Positions 34,828 to 44,394 of a stretch of DNA of 49,739 nucleotides are shown one piece after another. The translations under genes and the position numbers were made by a program. This stretch comes from an uncultured SAR86 cluster bacterium. Its GTDB lineage: Bacteria; Pseudomonadota; Gammaproteobacteria; Magnimaribacterales; D2472. The notes beneath the pieces are model-generated. The model had not been told where the DNA came from. It saw only the letters and a program-made list of their open reading frames with translations, and did no database searches. The stretch is from positions 1-49,739 of the forward strand of contig CACPON010000006.1 in the NCBI GenBank assembly GCA_902635645.1. Reading direction: 5' to 3'. Numbering within the stretch: position 1 is the first letter of the stretch; each line of letters opens with the position of its first letter.

Positions 34828-37755
34828 TTAAAATGACATTTTGAAATCAAGATAAGTATTTCTACCATAATCTTGGTGTGCATCAGCAAAGAATCCATAG
34901 AATCTATCAGCTAATGGAGCTCTTTCATCTTCAATGTTTTTGACAGCAAATTTAATTCTTGCTTTATTGTCACCAACATTAAATTTGTAATATACAGAAA
35001 CATTCATTGTTGTCATTTCAGGTAAAACATACCTGGTACCATCAGATTTAGTTTCTTGTGAATGATAAAAATCACCCTTTGTTAAAGATGTGATTTGTAC
35101 ACCCCAATCACCAATCGTATAAGTACCTTTTATAGAAGTCTTCTCAACATAGTTTCCGTCCTGTTTAGCTAAGTCACCAAAGCCATTTAAAGCTATGCTA
35201 AGAGGGAAAGTTCCGCTATTTTGCGCTTCTTTTAGTTTTGTATAACCAGCAGTAGGCTCTTGAGTAAACTCATCTGTTTTAGAATAGTTTGCAGATAATC
35301 TAAATCTACCAAAGTTAGTATCTACATCATAGTAAACACCAATATCTTGTCCTGCTATTGTTCTTGTTGCAGCATTGGCATATGGATCATATACAATTTG
35401 AGCTTCACCTGCAGGGCAAATACCTGCATCTGTAAAGTTAGCTATTTCCGCATCTGTATAGCCTGGATTTTGATCTCTTAAAACATTTGGATTACTAAAT
35501 AATGAACAATTATTTGGTCCATGCTCTAGTCTCAAAACAAGATCTTCAACCAATCTGTTGTTTCTTCCAAGCAGAACAATAGTGTCTTCTTTTTCTATTT
35601 CCCAGTTATCATATGTAAGCGTCAAGCCCTCAACTATAGATGGAGAATAAACAAAACCAATCGAAGTATTTGTTGATGTTTCAGGCTTTAAATTTGGGTT
35701 TAGTAACCTAAAACTCTGCATTGAATATGAATCATCTAACGGATCATTGGCACCAACATATTTACCTACCGCATCAGTATTAGAACCCTGCCTTGGAACA
35801 AATGCCTGATTCTGTTGAATTAGGTTAGGAACTCTGAAAGAAGTTGATGCTGATGCTCTGATTAAGAGATCATCACTAACATCCCAACCAACAGCAAATT
35901 TACCCACTGTTGACTCATCAGTATCGTTAGGGTTTTCATGACGGACTGCAGCCTGTGCGTTTATATTTTCTGCAAGAGGCATAAGCATCTCAACAAACAT
36001 GGATAATGTTGACCTTCTTCCATATGTATCTACTGTTGGACTTGATCCCAATACATCAGATACAAAAGGAGGTCCGTATCCAGTTACTGCAGATGTGTAT
36101 TGTATAGTTCCATCAAGCCTTGGATCTCTATCCTCATCGTAAGTTTCCTTTCTGTATTCAACACCAACCAACATACCGACAGGTCCTGCAGGAAGCGTCA
36201 TAATCTCAGGATGACTAGCTTTAAAATCAATAGATCTTAATGTACTAGTATCATTTCTATAGACGCTGACAATAGCCGGCGCCAAAGCTGTTTTAACATC
36301 TGAAGAAAATATATTTATTGCATTTGCTGTTGAGTCGTTTAGACCAGCTTGCAATAAGGAATTTGATAATCTGTTATCAGTTACATCGTTTGTTTCAGCT
36401 TCAGAATATAGATATGCAGACTCCCAATCCCAACCTGAATCTGTAGTTCCTCTTATTCCAATAAGATATCTATATGTCTCTTTATCTACATTAATAACTC
36501 TTGGACCTATATCTGGTCTCCAGTTATCTATTCTTATTGCTTTATTTGATGAGGAATTATCAGCTGTTAGACCAATAGCATCAGAATAATAATAGTCTGG
36601 ACCTAACTGTAATAATGCGACACTAAAATCACCCGCAGGCTCTTTAAGTCTTGAATAATCAGAAGTATATCTTCCAATTTCAGCAAATAATTCTTTTCCA
36701 TTTGACATTTCGTGATTTACGAAGACAAACAAATTATCTCTTTCTAATTGACCTCTATAATCTCTAAATTGCCCAGGGTTTATATAATACTCCCCATTAG
36801 CCATTGATGTTGTATCAACTGCAAGACATGTTCCATAACCGGTATCTTTTGAGTCAGCTCTCGCACATCGCGGATCGCCACTTGGAATAATTTGGATTTC
36901 GCCTGCACTATCTGAGTAATAGGTCTTTCCTCTCATGTCTAATTGAGCCCATTTTCCTGAATATCTATTATTAAATGAGCTATCGTTCTCCCATAAAGAT
37001 CCGGCAGGAATTAATTTTCTATGATCTGAGTCACCCCATCTTGGATCCTCACTAGCTGCAATTGCATCTCTATCATAGTAGTCATACATAACTGAAATGT
37101 TAGTTGCCCCACCATTTAGATCAACACCATATTTAAGTGATAATCTATCATCCTCTGCTCCAAAATGATCATAGCTTTGTTGTCTATACGCTACATCCAA
37201 ACCTACAAAGTCTGAAGCAATAACATTATTAATAACACCAGCTACAGCATCAGCACCGTAAATAGCAGAAGCACCATCTTTTAGTAACTCAACTCTATCA
37301 AGACCCATAGTCGGGACTAAATTAGAATTAACTGACATTGTTGGCACATAGTCTCCACCAAGTAATTCAGTCTGGTAGCCAGCATTAGTTACAAGTCTTC
37401 TACCATTTAAAAGCGTAAGAGTATTACCAACACCCATATTTCTGATGTTATAAGCTCCAACGTCTCCTCTCGCAGAGTTTACACCCCCAGAATCTGATTC
37501 AGCCTCTGTAAAATAATTTAGTCCTTGTTCTGCAAGGTTTTCTAGTAACTCAGTTCCATCTTCTACACCTAATGCGTCAATATCATCTGATGTTAATATG
37601 GATACTGGCAAAGCTCCTGATATCTTTGCACCCTTTATCTGTGAACCTACAGTCACTACCTCTTCAACATCAGCTTCTGATGAAGTATCAGTGTCTTGAG
37701 ATATAAGAGTGGTAGATATAACCAATGGAAATACTAATAAAAGTTTTTTTAACAT
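34828..37755 (-). CDS. TonB-dependent receptor
   Basis: 975-residue outer-membrane receptor, starting at the ATG at 37755. This ATG has GGGGATT upstream and opens a Lys-Lys signal peptide (LLLVFPLVIS). The in-frame extension to 37824 reads through the promoter region. Plug motifs: VEEVVTVGSQI, YNIRNMGVGNTLTLLNGRRLV, GASAIYGADAVAGVINN. Barrel: LIRASASTSFRVPNLIQ, with a final DFKMSF aromatic terminus. It diverges from a LysR regulator and lies upstream of the DASS-ggt pair, which suggests that the three work on the same nutrient. Confidence 0.93.
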   Translation of the reverse strand: MLKKLLLVFPLVISTTLISQDTDTSSEADVEEVVTVGSQIKGAKISGALPVSILTSDDIDALGVEDGTELLENLAEQGLNYFTEAESDSGGVNSARGDVGAYNIRNMGVGNTLTLLNGRRLVTNAGYQTELLGGDYVPTMSVNSNLVPTMGLDRVELLKDGASAIYGADAVAGVINNVIASDFVGLDVAYRQQSYDHFGAEDDRLSLKYGVDLNGGATNISVMYDYYDRDAIAASEDPRWGDSDHRKLIPAGSLWENDSSFNNRYSGKWAQLDMRGKTYYSDSAGEIQIIPSGDPRCARADSKDTGYGTCLAVDTTSMANGEYYINPGQFRDYRGQLERDNLFVFVNHEMSNGKELFAEIGRYTSDYSRLKEPAGDFSVALLQLGPDYYYSDAIGLTADNSSSNKAIRIDNWRPDIGPRVINVDKETYRYLIGIRGTTDSGWDWESAYLYSEAETNDVTDNRLSNSLLQAGLNDSTANAINIFSSDVKTALAPAIVSVYRNDTSTLRSIDFKASHPEIMTLPAGPVGMLVGVEYRKETYDEDRDPRLDGTIQYTSAVTGYGPPFVSDVLGSSPTVDTYGRRSTLSMFVEMLMPLAENINAQAAVRHENPNDTDESTVGKFAVGWDVSDDLLIRASASTSFRVPNLIQQNQAFVPRQGSNTDAVGKYVGANDPLDDSYSMQSFRLLNPNLKPETSTNTSIGFVYSPSIVEGLTLTYDNWEIEKEDTIVLLGRNNRLVEDLVLRLEHGPNNCSLFSNPNVLRDQNPGYTDAEIANFTDAGICPAGEAQIVYDPYANAATRTIAGQDIGVYYDVDTNFGRFRLSANYSKTDEFTQEPTAGYTKLKEAQNSGTFPLSIALNGFGDLAKQDGNYVEKTSIKGTYTIGDWGVQITSLTKGDFYHSQETKSDGTRYVLPEMTTMNVSVYYKFNVGDNKARIKFAVKNIEDERAPLADRFYGFFADAHQDYGRNTYLDFKMSF

Positions 37756-37849
37756 TATATAATCCCCTAATAAATTTAAAACTTCCTTCAAGTATATAGC
37801 TGTAAGACTTTTGTTGTCTACCATAAATACTATTTTTATATTAAGATAA

Positions 37850-37868
37850 ATATAACTAATGGTTATAT
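37850..37868. promoter_or_regulatory. Inverted repeat before LysR gene
   Basis: ATATAAC, 5-nt spacer, GTTATAT: 7-bp perfect arms ending 4 nt before the LysR start. It lies in the 117-bp divergent spacer with the TBDR. LysR regulators usually bind interrupted dyads in such spacers and repress their own gene. Confidence 0.5.
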
Positions 37869-37872
37869 ATAA

Positions 37873-38751
37873 ATGTTATCAGCAAAGCAAATAGAAATTT
37901 TTTATGAGGTATATCGGCATGCGTCAATGACTGCTGCAGCTGAAAGTCTTAATATTTCTCAACCATCTATTAGCAAAACATTAAGAGTTATAGAAAAAAA
38001 TCTTAATTTTAAATTGTTTTTAAGACAAGGTAAGAAACTTATTCCAACACATGAAGCCGATGATTTATTTCAACATGCCTCTGTCGTTCATAGTCAGCTT
38101 AAAAGCTTCAATGCTATAGCTAATACCTACAAAACTAGATCAATTGACTACATCAATATTGGAACTACGCCCTCTCTTGCCGAAAGCATAATTCCAGTAA
38201 TTATAAAAAAATATAACGAAGTAAACCCTGAGGTTAAATTTAACCTTATCAATCTTAACAGTATTGATTTAATTGAAGATAGGTATAAGCCTGATATTGA
38301 TTTAACCATATGTTTTAATTCAAAAAACCAACCAAGCTCAAGGTCAACTGTTTTAAAAGAAGGTAAACACAGTTTAGTTTCGCCAATAGCTTTTAATATT
38401 GCAGATGAAGTTTACATTGATGATATAAAGCATTACCCCTCTGTTGAAATTACGAATTTATTATCATTTTATGAAGAATCAAGTATTACTAATTATCTTA
38501 AAAATCAATCAATAGTCATGAATACAATCGTAAAGACTGATTCATACAGTTCCGCTCTCTCAATAGTAACTGATGGCATGGCTGTTTCTATTCTTGACGA
38601 CAACAGCATTAAAAAGGCTGATTTAAAAAAGGTGAAAATCTCTAAAATTTTAGATAAGAAGTTCAGGTACAGAATTAGCGCTATTAAAAAAGATATAGTC
38701 AGATATGAATGTAATGAATTTTTTAATTATCTTTGTGAACAAAAGCTATAA
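37873..38751 (+). CDS. LysR family transcriptional regulator
   Basis: 292-residue LysR-type regulator. The N-terminal winged helix-turn-helix (residues 2-60) reads AKQIEIFYEVYRHASMTAAAESLNISQPSISKTLRVIE, split as usual. A periplasmic-binding-like effector domain follows (IGTTPSLAESIIPVII from about residue 95). It probably controls the divergent TBDR and the genes behind it. The 3' end overlaps the convergent gltX by 29 nt. Confidence 0.92.
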   Translation: MLSAKQIEIFYEVYRHASMTAAAESLNISQPSISKTLRVIEKNLNFKLFLRQGKKLIPTHEADDLFQHASVVHSQLKSFNAIANTYKTRSIDYINIGTTPSLAESIIPVIIKKYNEVNPEVKFNLINLNSIDLIEDRYKPDIDLTICFNSKNQPSSRSTVLKEGKHSLVSPIAFNIADEVYIDDIKHYPSVEITNLLSFYEESSITNYLKNQSIVMNTIVKTDSYSSALSIVTDGMAVSILDDNSIKKADLKKVKISKILDKKFRYRISAIKKDIVRYECNEFFNYLCEQKL

Positions 38752-40138
38752 GAGCATCCAACCTTTCTATAACTTTTTCTTTACCAAATAAGTACAGAGT
38801 CGTTCCTAAAGATGGTGAATTAGTTGATCCAGTTAAAGCTATTCTAATTGGTTGATTAACCTTTGGGATCGATAATTCTTTTTCTTCTCGATATTCTAGG
38901 AGAATATTATCAAGAGAAGATTCATCCCATGTATTCATGTCAATAATTTTTTCTTTTATATCAACCAGTACTTTGTCTGAACTCCCAATAAACTTATCAA
39001 TAGCCCTTTGATCATAGTTTTCTATTTCTTTGAAATAACAGATTAGATTATTAGCTACTCCTTTAAGAGTGTTTGCTGAAGACCTCATGGATTCGATAAG
39101 AAGATCTTTTTTAGGGTGCTCATTAATGTTTATCTCAAGATTATCAAGGAATGGGTTGATAGCAATAATAAAATCATCATGTGATAAATTTGCCATATGT
39201 TGCGAATTAAGAAAATCTAATTTAGTAACATCAAAAATTGCTCCTGCCTTTTGAACCTCTGTAATATCAAAATCCTTAATTAGATCATCAAGATAAAATA
39301 CCTCCTTGTCTCCTTTTGACCATCCTAATCTTGCTAAAGTATTTAAAATAGCTGAATCAAGATAACCCTCATCTTTATATTCACCTAAGCTTGTAGCAGC
39401 ATGTCTTTTTGAAAGTCTTTTTTTGTCTGCTCCTAACACTAATGGTAAATGTGCATATTCAAGCTCTGGATATTCAAGAGCATTTTGAATATGTATTTGC
39501 CTAGGTGTATTACTGATGTGGTCTTCACCTCTTATGACTGTTGTAACGCCCTGTTCATAATCATCAACTACATTGCATAAATGATAGGTTGGACTTCCAT
39601 CACTTCTTAGAATAATTAAATCATCAAGCTCTGAATTATTAAAAACAATATCACCACGAACGAAATCTTTAACTACTATATCCCCATCAAGCGGTGTCTT
39701 TAGTCTAAGAACTGTATCACTAGATTTTTGCAGATTAAGATTCCTACATTTGCCATCATACTGAGGCTTTTGTCCATTAGCTTGTTGTTCAGATCTCATT
39801 TTTTCTAATCTTTCAACGGAGCAATTACAATAATAGGCTTGGCCACTATCTATAATTTTTTGGGCGGCAGCCTGGTATATATCTCCTCTCTCAGATTGAT
39901 TAATAGGATTCTCATCTGGTGACAGCCCAATAGAATCTAAACTATCAAGAATATTCTTCTCGAATTCTTTTGTAGATCGCTCTCTATCAGTATCTTCAAT
40001 TCGAACTAGAAATTTTCCAGAATGTTTTTTAGCGTAAACATAATTAAATAAAGCTGTCCTTACTCCACCAATATGTAAGGTGCCGGTAGGACTTGGAGCA
40101 AATCTTGTTATAACTTTTTTCAATGCACTTTTCTCCAA
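38723..40138 (-). CDS. gltX: Glutamyl-tRNA synthetase
   Basis: Charges tRNA-Glu with glutamate in the cytoplasm. 471 residues, identical to the E. coli length. The HIGH-type motif is HIGG at residues 22-25 in PSPTGTLHIGG, and the KMSKS-type motif is KRLSKR at 240-245. A CNC ... C zinc-site pattern (YYCNCSVERL and DGKCRNL) is present. Its start lies 19 nt inside dnaQ. Confidence 0.97.
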   Translation of the reverse strand: MEKSALKKVITRFAPSPTGTLHIGGVRTALFNYVYAKKHSGKFLVRIEDTDRERSTKEFEKNILDSLDSIGLSPDENPINQSERGDIYQAAAQKIIDSGQAYYCNCSVERLEKMRSEQQANGQKPQYDGKCRNLNLQKSSDTVLRLKTPLDGDIVVKDFVRGDIVFNNSELDDLIILRSDGSPTYHLCNVVDDYEQGVTTVIRGEDHISNTPRQIHIQNALEYPELEYAHLPLVLGADKKRLSKRHAATSLGEYKDEGYLDSAILNTLARLGWSKGDKEVFYLDDLIKDFDITEVQKAGAIFDVTKLDFLNSQHMANLSHDDFIIAINPFLDNLEININEHPKKDLLIESMRSSANTLKGVANNLICYFKEIENYDQRAIDKFIGSSDKVLVDIKEKIIDMNTWDESSLDNILLEYREEKELSIPKVNQPIRIALTGSTNSPSLGTTLYLFGKEKVIERLDALIAFVHKDN

Positions 40139-40836
40139 ATTGTTTCCACAGCATTTCTTTTTTCAATATCCGTTAATCTAGACTCATGTTCTTCTAAATC
40201 ATTCTTATTTGCCATTATGGAAACTAATTCAATACCTTCTCTTGCCATAGTATTGTTTGAAGAAGTTTTTTCATTATCAGATAAATTTTTTGAATCGAAT
40301 TCGAATTTACTCTGCCCACCTGTAAGAGACATATAAACATCTGCTAAGATATTTGCATCCAGCAAAGCTCCGTGAAATGTTCTGTCATATCCAGAGATAT
40401 CAAAACGACTTGCTAATGCATCTAGTGAATTTCTTTGTCCAGGAAATTTATCTTTGGCAAGCGCTAAAGAGTCTTCTATCTCACATATATCTTCTAGCAT
40501 AGGATATTTTGACGAAGCTAGTTTAAGTTCATTATTTAAAAAACCTACATCAAAAGCTGCGTTATGAATAACCAAAGTGGAACCTTCAATGAATTCTAAA
40601 AATTCTTCTGCCACCTCTTCAAAATAGGGTTTATCTAATAGATCTTCGTTCATTATTCCATGAACCTTTGATGCCTCTTCATCAATTAATCTAGAGGGGT
40701 TAAGGTAGGTATGAAAATGTTCTTCGGATTTCTTTCTATCATTAAGTAGGACCGCTCCAATTTCAATGATTCTATGGCCCTGATGAACCTCTAGGCCTGT
40801 AGTTTCTGTATCTAAAATTATAAATTTTTTAGCCAT
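40120..40836 (-). CDS. dnaQ: DNA polymerase III epsilon subunit (proofreading exonuclease)
   Basis: 3'-5' exonuclease of the replicase. 238 residues (243 in E. coli). ExoI has Asp9 and Glu11 in LDTETTGLE, ExoII lies around VIHNAAFDVGFLN, and ExoIII is HGALLDANILADVY. The C-terminal tail ending ETIWRKVH would contact the alpha subunit. In E. coli dnaQ diverges from rnhA; here rnhA precedes it on the same strand with a 7-nt gap. Confidence 0.95.
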   Translation of the reverse strand: MAKKFIILDTETTGLEVHQGHRIIEIGAVLLNDRKKSEEHFHTYLNPSRLIDEEASKVHGIMNEDLLDKPYFEEVAEEFLEFIEGSTLVIHNAAFDVGFLNNELKLASSKYPMLEDICEIEDSLALAKDKFPGQRNSLDALASRFDISGYDRTFHGALLDANILADVYMSLTGGQSKFEFDSKNLSDNEKTSSNNTMAREGIELVSIMANKNDLEEHESRLTDIEKRNAVETIWRKVH

Positions 40837-40843
40837 GGTTTAC

Positions 40844-41278
40844 TTATAAGGTATCTATTCCTTTGTTTGCAAGCTGGTCAGCTATTTCATTTTGTTCATG
40901 ACCAGAATGTCCTTTCACCCAAGACCATTTTACATCATGCAATTCAACATATTTATCTAACTCAACCCATAGATCTTTATTCTTGACATCTTTCTTAGAT
41001 GAATTTTTCCAATTGTTTTTTTTCCAATTATCAATCCAAGACGTTATACCCTGCATTACATATTTTGAGTCTGTAGTTAACTGAACAATACATGGCTCTT
41101 TTAACGCCTTTAAGCCCTCAATAGCAGCTTTAAGTTCCATTTGATTGTTTGTTGTGTTGAGCTCTCCACCAAAATATTCTTTTCTAGTATCTCCATACTC
41201 GATAAGCACACCCCAACCGCCAATACCTGGATTTCCTCTGCAAGCACCATCTGTATAAATATTTACTGTTTTCATCAA
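40844..41278 (-). CDS. rnhA: Ribonuclease HI
   Basis: Degrades RNA in RNA-DNA hybrids. 144 residues. The active-site residues Asp10, Glu48, Asp70, His124 and Asp134 all fall at the same numbers as in E. coli, which supports the start at the first of two Met codons. Begins a rnhA-dnaQ-gltX operon and diverges from gloB across a 19-nt spacer, so the two promoters must overlap the opposite genes. Confidence 0.97.
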   Translation of the reverse strand: MMKTVNIYTDGACRGNPGIGGWGVLIEYGDTRKEYFGGELNTTNNQMELKAAIEGLKALKEPCIVQLTTDSKYVMQGITSWIDNWKKNNWKNSSKKDVKNKDLWVELDKYVELHDVKWSWVKGHSGHEQNEIADQLANKGIDTL

Positions 41279-41297
41279 ATTAACTTAGAATTTGCAT

Positions 41298-42062
41298 ATG
41301 ATTAATATAGAGCCTATTGAAGCATTTAGCGATAATTATATTTGGTTAGTAACAACTAATGAAGGGTCAATAGTAATTGATCCAGGAGAAAGTACTAATT
41401 TACTAAAAATTCTTAATCAAAGAAGTCTTAATTTAAAAGCTGTTCTAATAACTCACCACCATTTTGATCATACTGGTGGAATTGACAAAATTCTTTCTGA
41501 AAAATCTATTGATGTATATGGGCCTAATAATAATATCGATTCAATCAATATCAGAGTTAATAATGAATCTAAAATAAACTTATTAGGAATTGAATTTAAA
41601 ATTATAGAAATTCCAGGTCATACACTCGATCATATCGCCTATTATTCAGAAAACAATGGTCATCCTATTTTATTCTGCGGTGATACTTTATTTGCAGGCG
41701 GATGCGGAAGAGTTTTTGAGGGTACTTTTGAGCAAATGCATGACTCATTATCAATTTTAAAAAAACTCCCTATAAATACTAAGATTTATTGTGGTCATGA
41801 ATACACTGAATCTAATCTTAAGTTTGCAAAAAGCGTTGAGCCACTTAATCAAAGAATAATTTCACGATATAATGAGGTTATTGAATTAAGAAAACAAGGA
41901 ATACCCTCACTCCCATCAACTATAGAACTTGAATTAGAAACAAATCCTTTTTTAAGAGTGGGTTTAAAAGAAGTTCAACAAGAAATATCAAAAAAATTTA
42001 ATACATCCAATAATGATAAAGATATATTCACAGCAATGAGACAATGGAAAGACAATTTTTAA
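41298..42062 (+). CDS. gloB: Hydroxyacylglutathione hydrolase (glyoxalase II)
   Basis: Metallo-beta-lactamase-fold enzyme that hydrolyses S-lactoylglutathione to lactate and glutathione, detoxifying methylglyoxal. About 254 residues, near E. coli GloB (251). The binuclear metal motif is THHHFDHTGG, with further ligands in IPGHTLDH, FCGDTLFAGGCGR and YCGHEYT. The ATG at 41298 is preferred because it aligns with the MN..PIxAFxDNYIW start of the family, whereas an in-frame TTG at 41292 adds only two residues. Overlaps mltD by 19 nt. Confidence 0.95.
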   Translation: MINIEPIEAFSDNYIWLVTTNEGSIVIDPGESTNLLKILNQRSLNLKAVLITHHHFDHTGGIDKILSEKSIDVYGPNNNIDSINIRVNNESKINLLGIEFKIIEIPGHTLDHIAYYSENNGHPILFCGDTLFAGGCGRVFEGTFEQMHDSLSILKKLPINTKIYCGHEYTESNLKFAKSVEPLNQRIISRYNEVIELRKQGIPSLPSTIELELETNPFLRVGLKEVQQEISKKFNTSNNDKDIFTAMRQWKDNF

Positions 42063-43543
42063 TAGTATCTTTATTTTTCTTAATTGGACTTTCAAGTTGT
42101 CAATCTAATCAGACTATTGCTAGCGATATAGATTTTAAATGTGGTTCAGGATCTTTAAGCATAGGATGTATTAATGGAGTAACTCCTCCTATTGAAGTAC
42201 CAGAGCCAGTTGCTGAAAATGTATGGGATTATATGATCATCAATAGTAATTATGATCATGATATAACTTTTGATGAAAAAACTCTCAGCTATATTAATAA
42301 TCATTTAAAAGATGTTGATAAACTTAACGAATTCCTTAGTAAGTCATATTATTTTATTTACTATGTGATTCAAGAGCTTGAAGCTGCAGACCTACCTCCA
42401 GAACTAGCATTAATACCTTTTGTGGAAAGCAATTATGATCCTTTTTCAATATCTCCATCTGGAGCAGTTGGTCTTTGGCAATTTATGCCAAAAACCGGAA
42501 GGATGTTTAATCTTGAAAAGTCATGGTGGAGTGAAGACAGACATGATCCTTATAGATCTACGCATGCAGCTATAGGTTATTTTAAATATTTGCTTGAGAG
42601 ATTTGATAACGATCTATATCTTGCATTGGCTGCATATAATGCTGGACCCACATATTTAGATAGGCAAATAAATAAAAATAAAAGAAGAAATTTAGATTAT
42701 GATTTTTGGTCACTAGATTTAAATAAGCAAGTTACTGAATATATTCCAAAATATATTGCCATTAGAGAGATTGTATTTAACTCTAAAAAATATGGGATCG
42801 TTTTACCTGATATACCTCTTGAATCTGTTGTTAAAAGAATTGAAATACCTGGCCAAGTTGAAATATTAACATTAAGTGAATATTTAGAAATACCACCTGA
42901 ACTTATTTATAAACTTAATGCGGGATATACTAAATGGGCTTCAGCACCAAAAGATAAAAGTATTTTCTATGTTCCAATTGAAAAGACATATCTTTTAGAT
43001 AGTCCAGATAGTCCATTTGATAATGTGAATCAAATTAACTGGATTTCTCACATTGTTGAGCCTGGTGACAGCTTATGGAAGCTTGCTAATAAATACGATA
43101 CTGAGGTAAAAATTATTAAAAAAATTAACTACCTTGAGTCTGATTTATTATCATTAAAAGATACGCTATTAATACCTTTAAGTAGTTCAAAATCCAATAA
43201 TTTTATCCCTTACGAAATGCATATTGTGTCTGAGGGAGACACACTGTGGAGTATTTCAAGTAAATATAATATTGATATTAAAGATATAACTAGAATGAAC
43301 TCGTTAAATCAGAATTCTTTATTACAATTAGGGCAACAACTGACAATTGGTAATAAGAATATTCATAGAAATATTGAATCAAAGAAAAGAACAATTTTAT
43401 ATTCAGTGAAGCAAGGAGATAATTTATACAAAATCTCAGATATTTTTGATGTAAGTGTTGAAAGTATTAAACAGATAAATGATTTTGAATCTTCTGATTT
43501 GATGCCTGGACAAATAATAAAAATAGCTATTAGAGCTTTTTAA
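42044..43543 (+). CDS. mltD: Membrane-bound lytic murein transglycosylase D with LysM repeats
   Basis: 499-residue lipoprotein that cleaves peptidoglycan glycan strands. The signal ends in a lipobox (LSSC, Cys19). The SLT domain (about 110-220) has catalytic Glu128 in PFVESNYDP, then SPSGAVGLWQFMPKTG and LALAAYNAGP. Three LysM peptidoglycan-binding domains follow, each with a VxxGDxLWxIS- or NLYKIS-like core (about 345-390, 400-445, 455-499). Starts inside gloB, and converges with oppC by a 4-nt overlap. Confidence 0.94.
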   Translation: MERQFLIVSLFFLIGLSSCQSNQTIASDIDFKCGSGSLSIGCINGVTPPIEVPEPVAENVWDYMIINSNYDHDITFDEKTLSYINNHLKDVDKLNEFLSKSYYFIYYVIQELEAADLPPELALIPFVESNYDPFSISPSGAVGLWQFMPKTGRMFNLEKSWWSEDRHDPYRSTHAAIGYFKYLLERFDNDLYLALAAYNAGPTYLDRQINKNKRRNLDYDFWSLDLNKQVTEYIPKYIAIREIVFNSKKYGIVLPDIPLESVVKRIEIPGQVEILTLSEYLEIPPELIYKLNAGYTKWASAPKDKSIFYVPIEKTYLLDSPDSPFDNVNQINWISHIVEPGDSLWKLANKYDTEVKIIKKINYLESDLLSLKDTLLIPLSSSKSNNFIPYEMHIVSEGDTLWSISSKYNIDIKDITRMNSLNQNSLLQLGQQLTIGNKNIHRNIESKKRTILYSVKQGDNLYKISDIFDVSVESIKQINDFESSDLMPGQIIKIAIRAF

Positions 43544-44394
43544 TTATCTGTAGTTTTTGGATCAAGAGCATCTCTTAGCCCATCACCAAAAAAATTTAAA
43601 GCAAAAAGAGTTATTGTGAAAGTAATGCCCGGGTAAATTAATAGCCAACTATACTCCTCCATAGATTCAACACCATCTTTTATTAAAGTACCCCAACTAC
43701 TCATGGGAGGTTGAATACCCAAACCTAAGAAACTTAAGAAACCCTCTAAAAGCATGACCTGAGGAATTGTTAATGTTGCATAAACTGCTATTGGTCCAAG
43801 GATATTTGGCAATAAATGCTTCCTAAACATTGAGAAATTACTTACTCCCATAGCTTTTGCAGCCATAACAAATTCTTGGTTTTTAAGACCCATAACTTGT
43901 CCCCTTACAATTCTCGCCATGGTAAGCCATTCAACAGCACCAATTGCTCCAAATAAAAGCCATAGGTTCCTGCCAAAAATTACCATTAATAAAATGATAA
44001 AAATTATGAAAGGAAGTCCATATAGAACATCAACTATTCTCATCATTATTGAATCTACTTTCCCGCCAGCATAGCCAGCAATAATCCCCCACGAGACACC
44101 TATAACTAGGGCAACTCCTGTTGCAACAAAACCCACTAGCAGAGAAATTCTAGCTCCATACAATATTCTACTTAGAAGATCTCTTCCTAAAACATCAGTA
44201 CCTAATATATGAGCTGCTGATGGTGGAGAAGCTCCTAATTCTAAATCTTGAAAAGAATAAGAGTAAGGTGCAATCCAAGGAGCAAGAGCTGCACATGCAA
44301 TCAAAATTAATAATATAAAAGCTCCAAACATAGCAGCTTTATTTCTAGTTAATCTGTATATTGCATCAGACCATAATGTGGAACTATTACTCAT
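43540..44394 (-). CDS. oppC: Oligopeptide ABC transporter permease OppC
   Basis: 284-residue inner-membrane permease with about six helices. It has an N-terminal OppC-type domain (PWIAPYSYSFQDLELGASPPS, LGTDVLGRDLLSRILYGARISLLVG) and the EAA-type loop KAMGVSNFSMFRKHLLPN that contacts the ATPase. The start overlaps the oppB stop as ATGA. It is the last gene of the operon: no oppD/oppF ATPase follows, since the next gene is the convergent mltD. Confidence 0.93.
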   Translation of the reverse strand: MSNSSTLWSDAIYRLTRNKAAMFGAFILLILIACAALAPWIAPYSYSFQDLELGASPPSAAHILGTDVLGRDLLSRILYGARISLLVGFVATGVALVIGVSWGIIAGYAGGKVDSIMMRIVDVLYGLPFIIFIILLMVIFGRNLWLLFGAIGAVEWLTMARIVRGQVMGLKNQEFVMAAKAMGVSNFSMFRKHLLPNILGPIAVYATLTIPQVMLLEGFLSFLGLGIQPPMSSWGTLIKDGVESMEEYSWLLIYPGITFTITLFALNFFGDGLRDALDPKTTDN

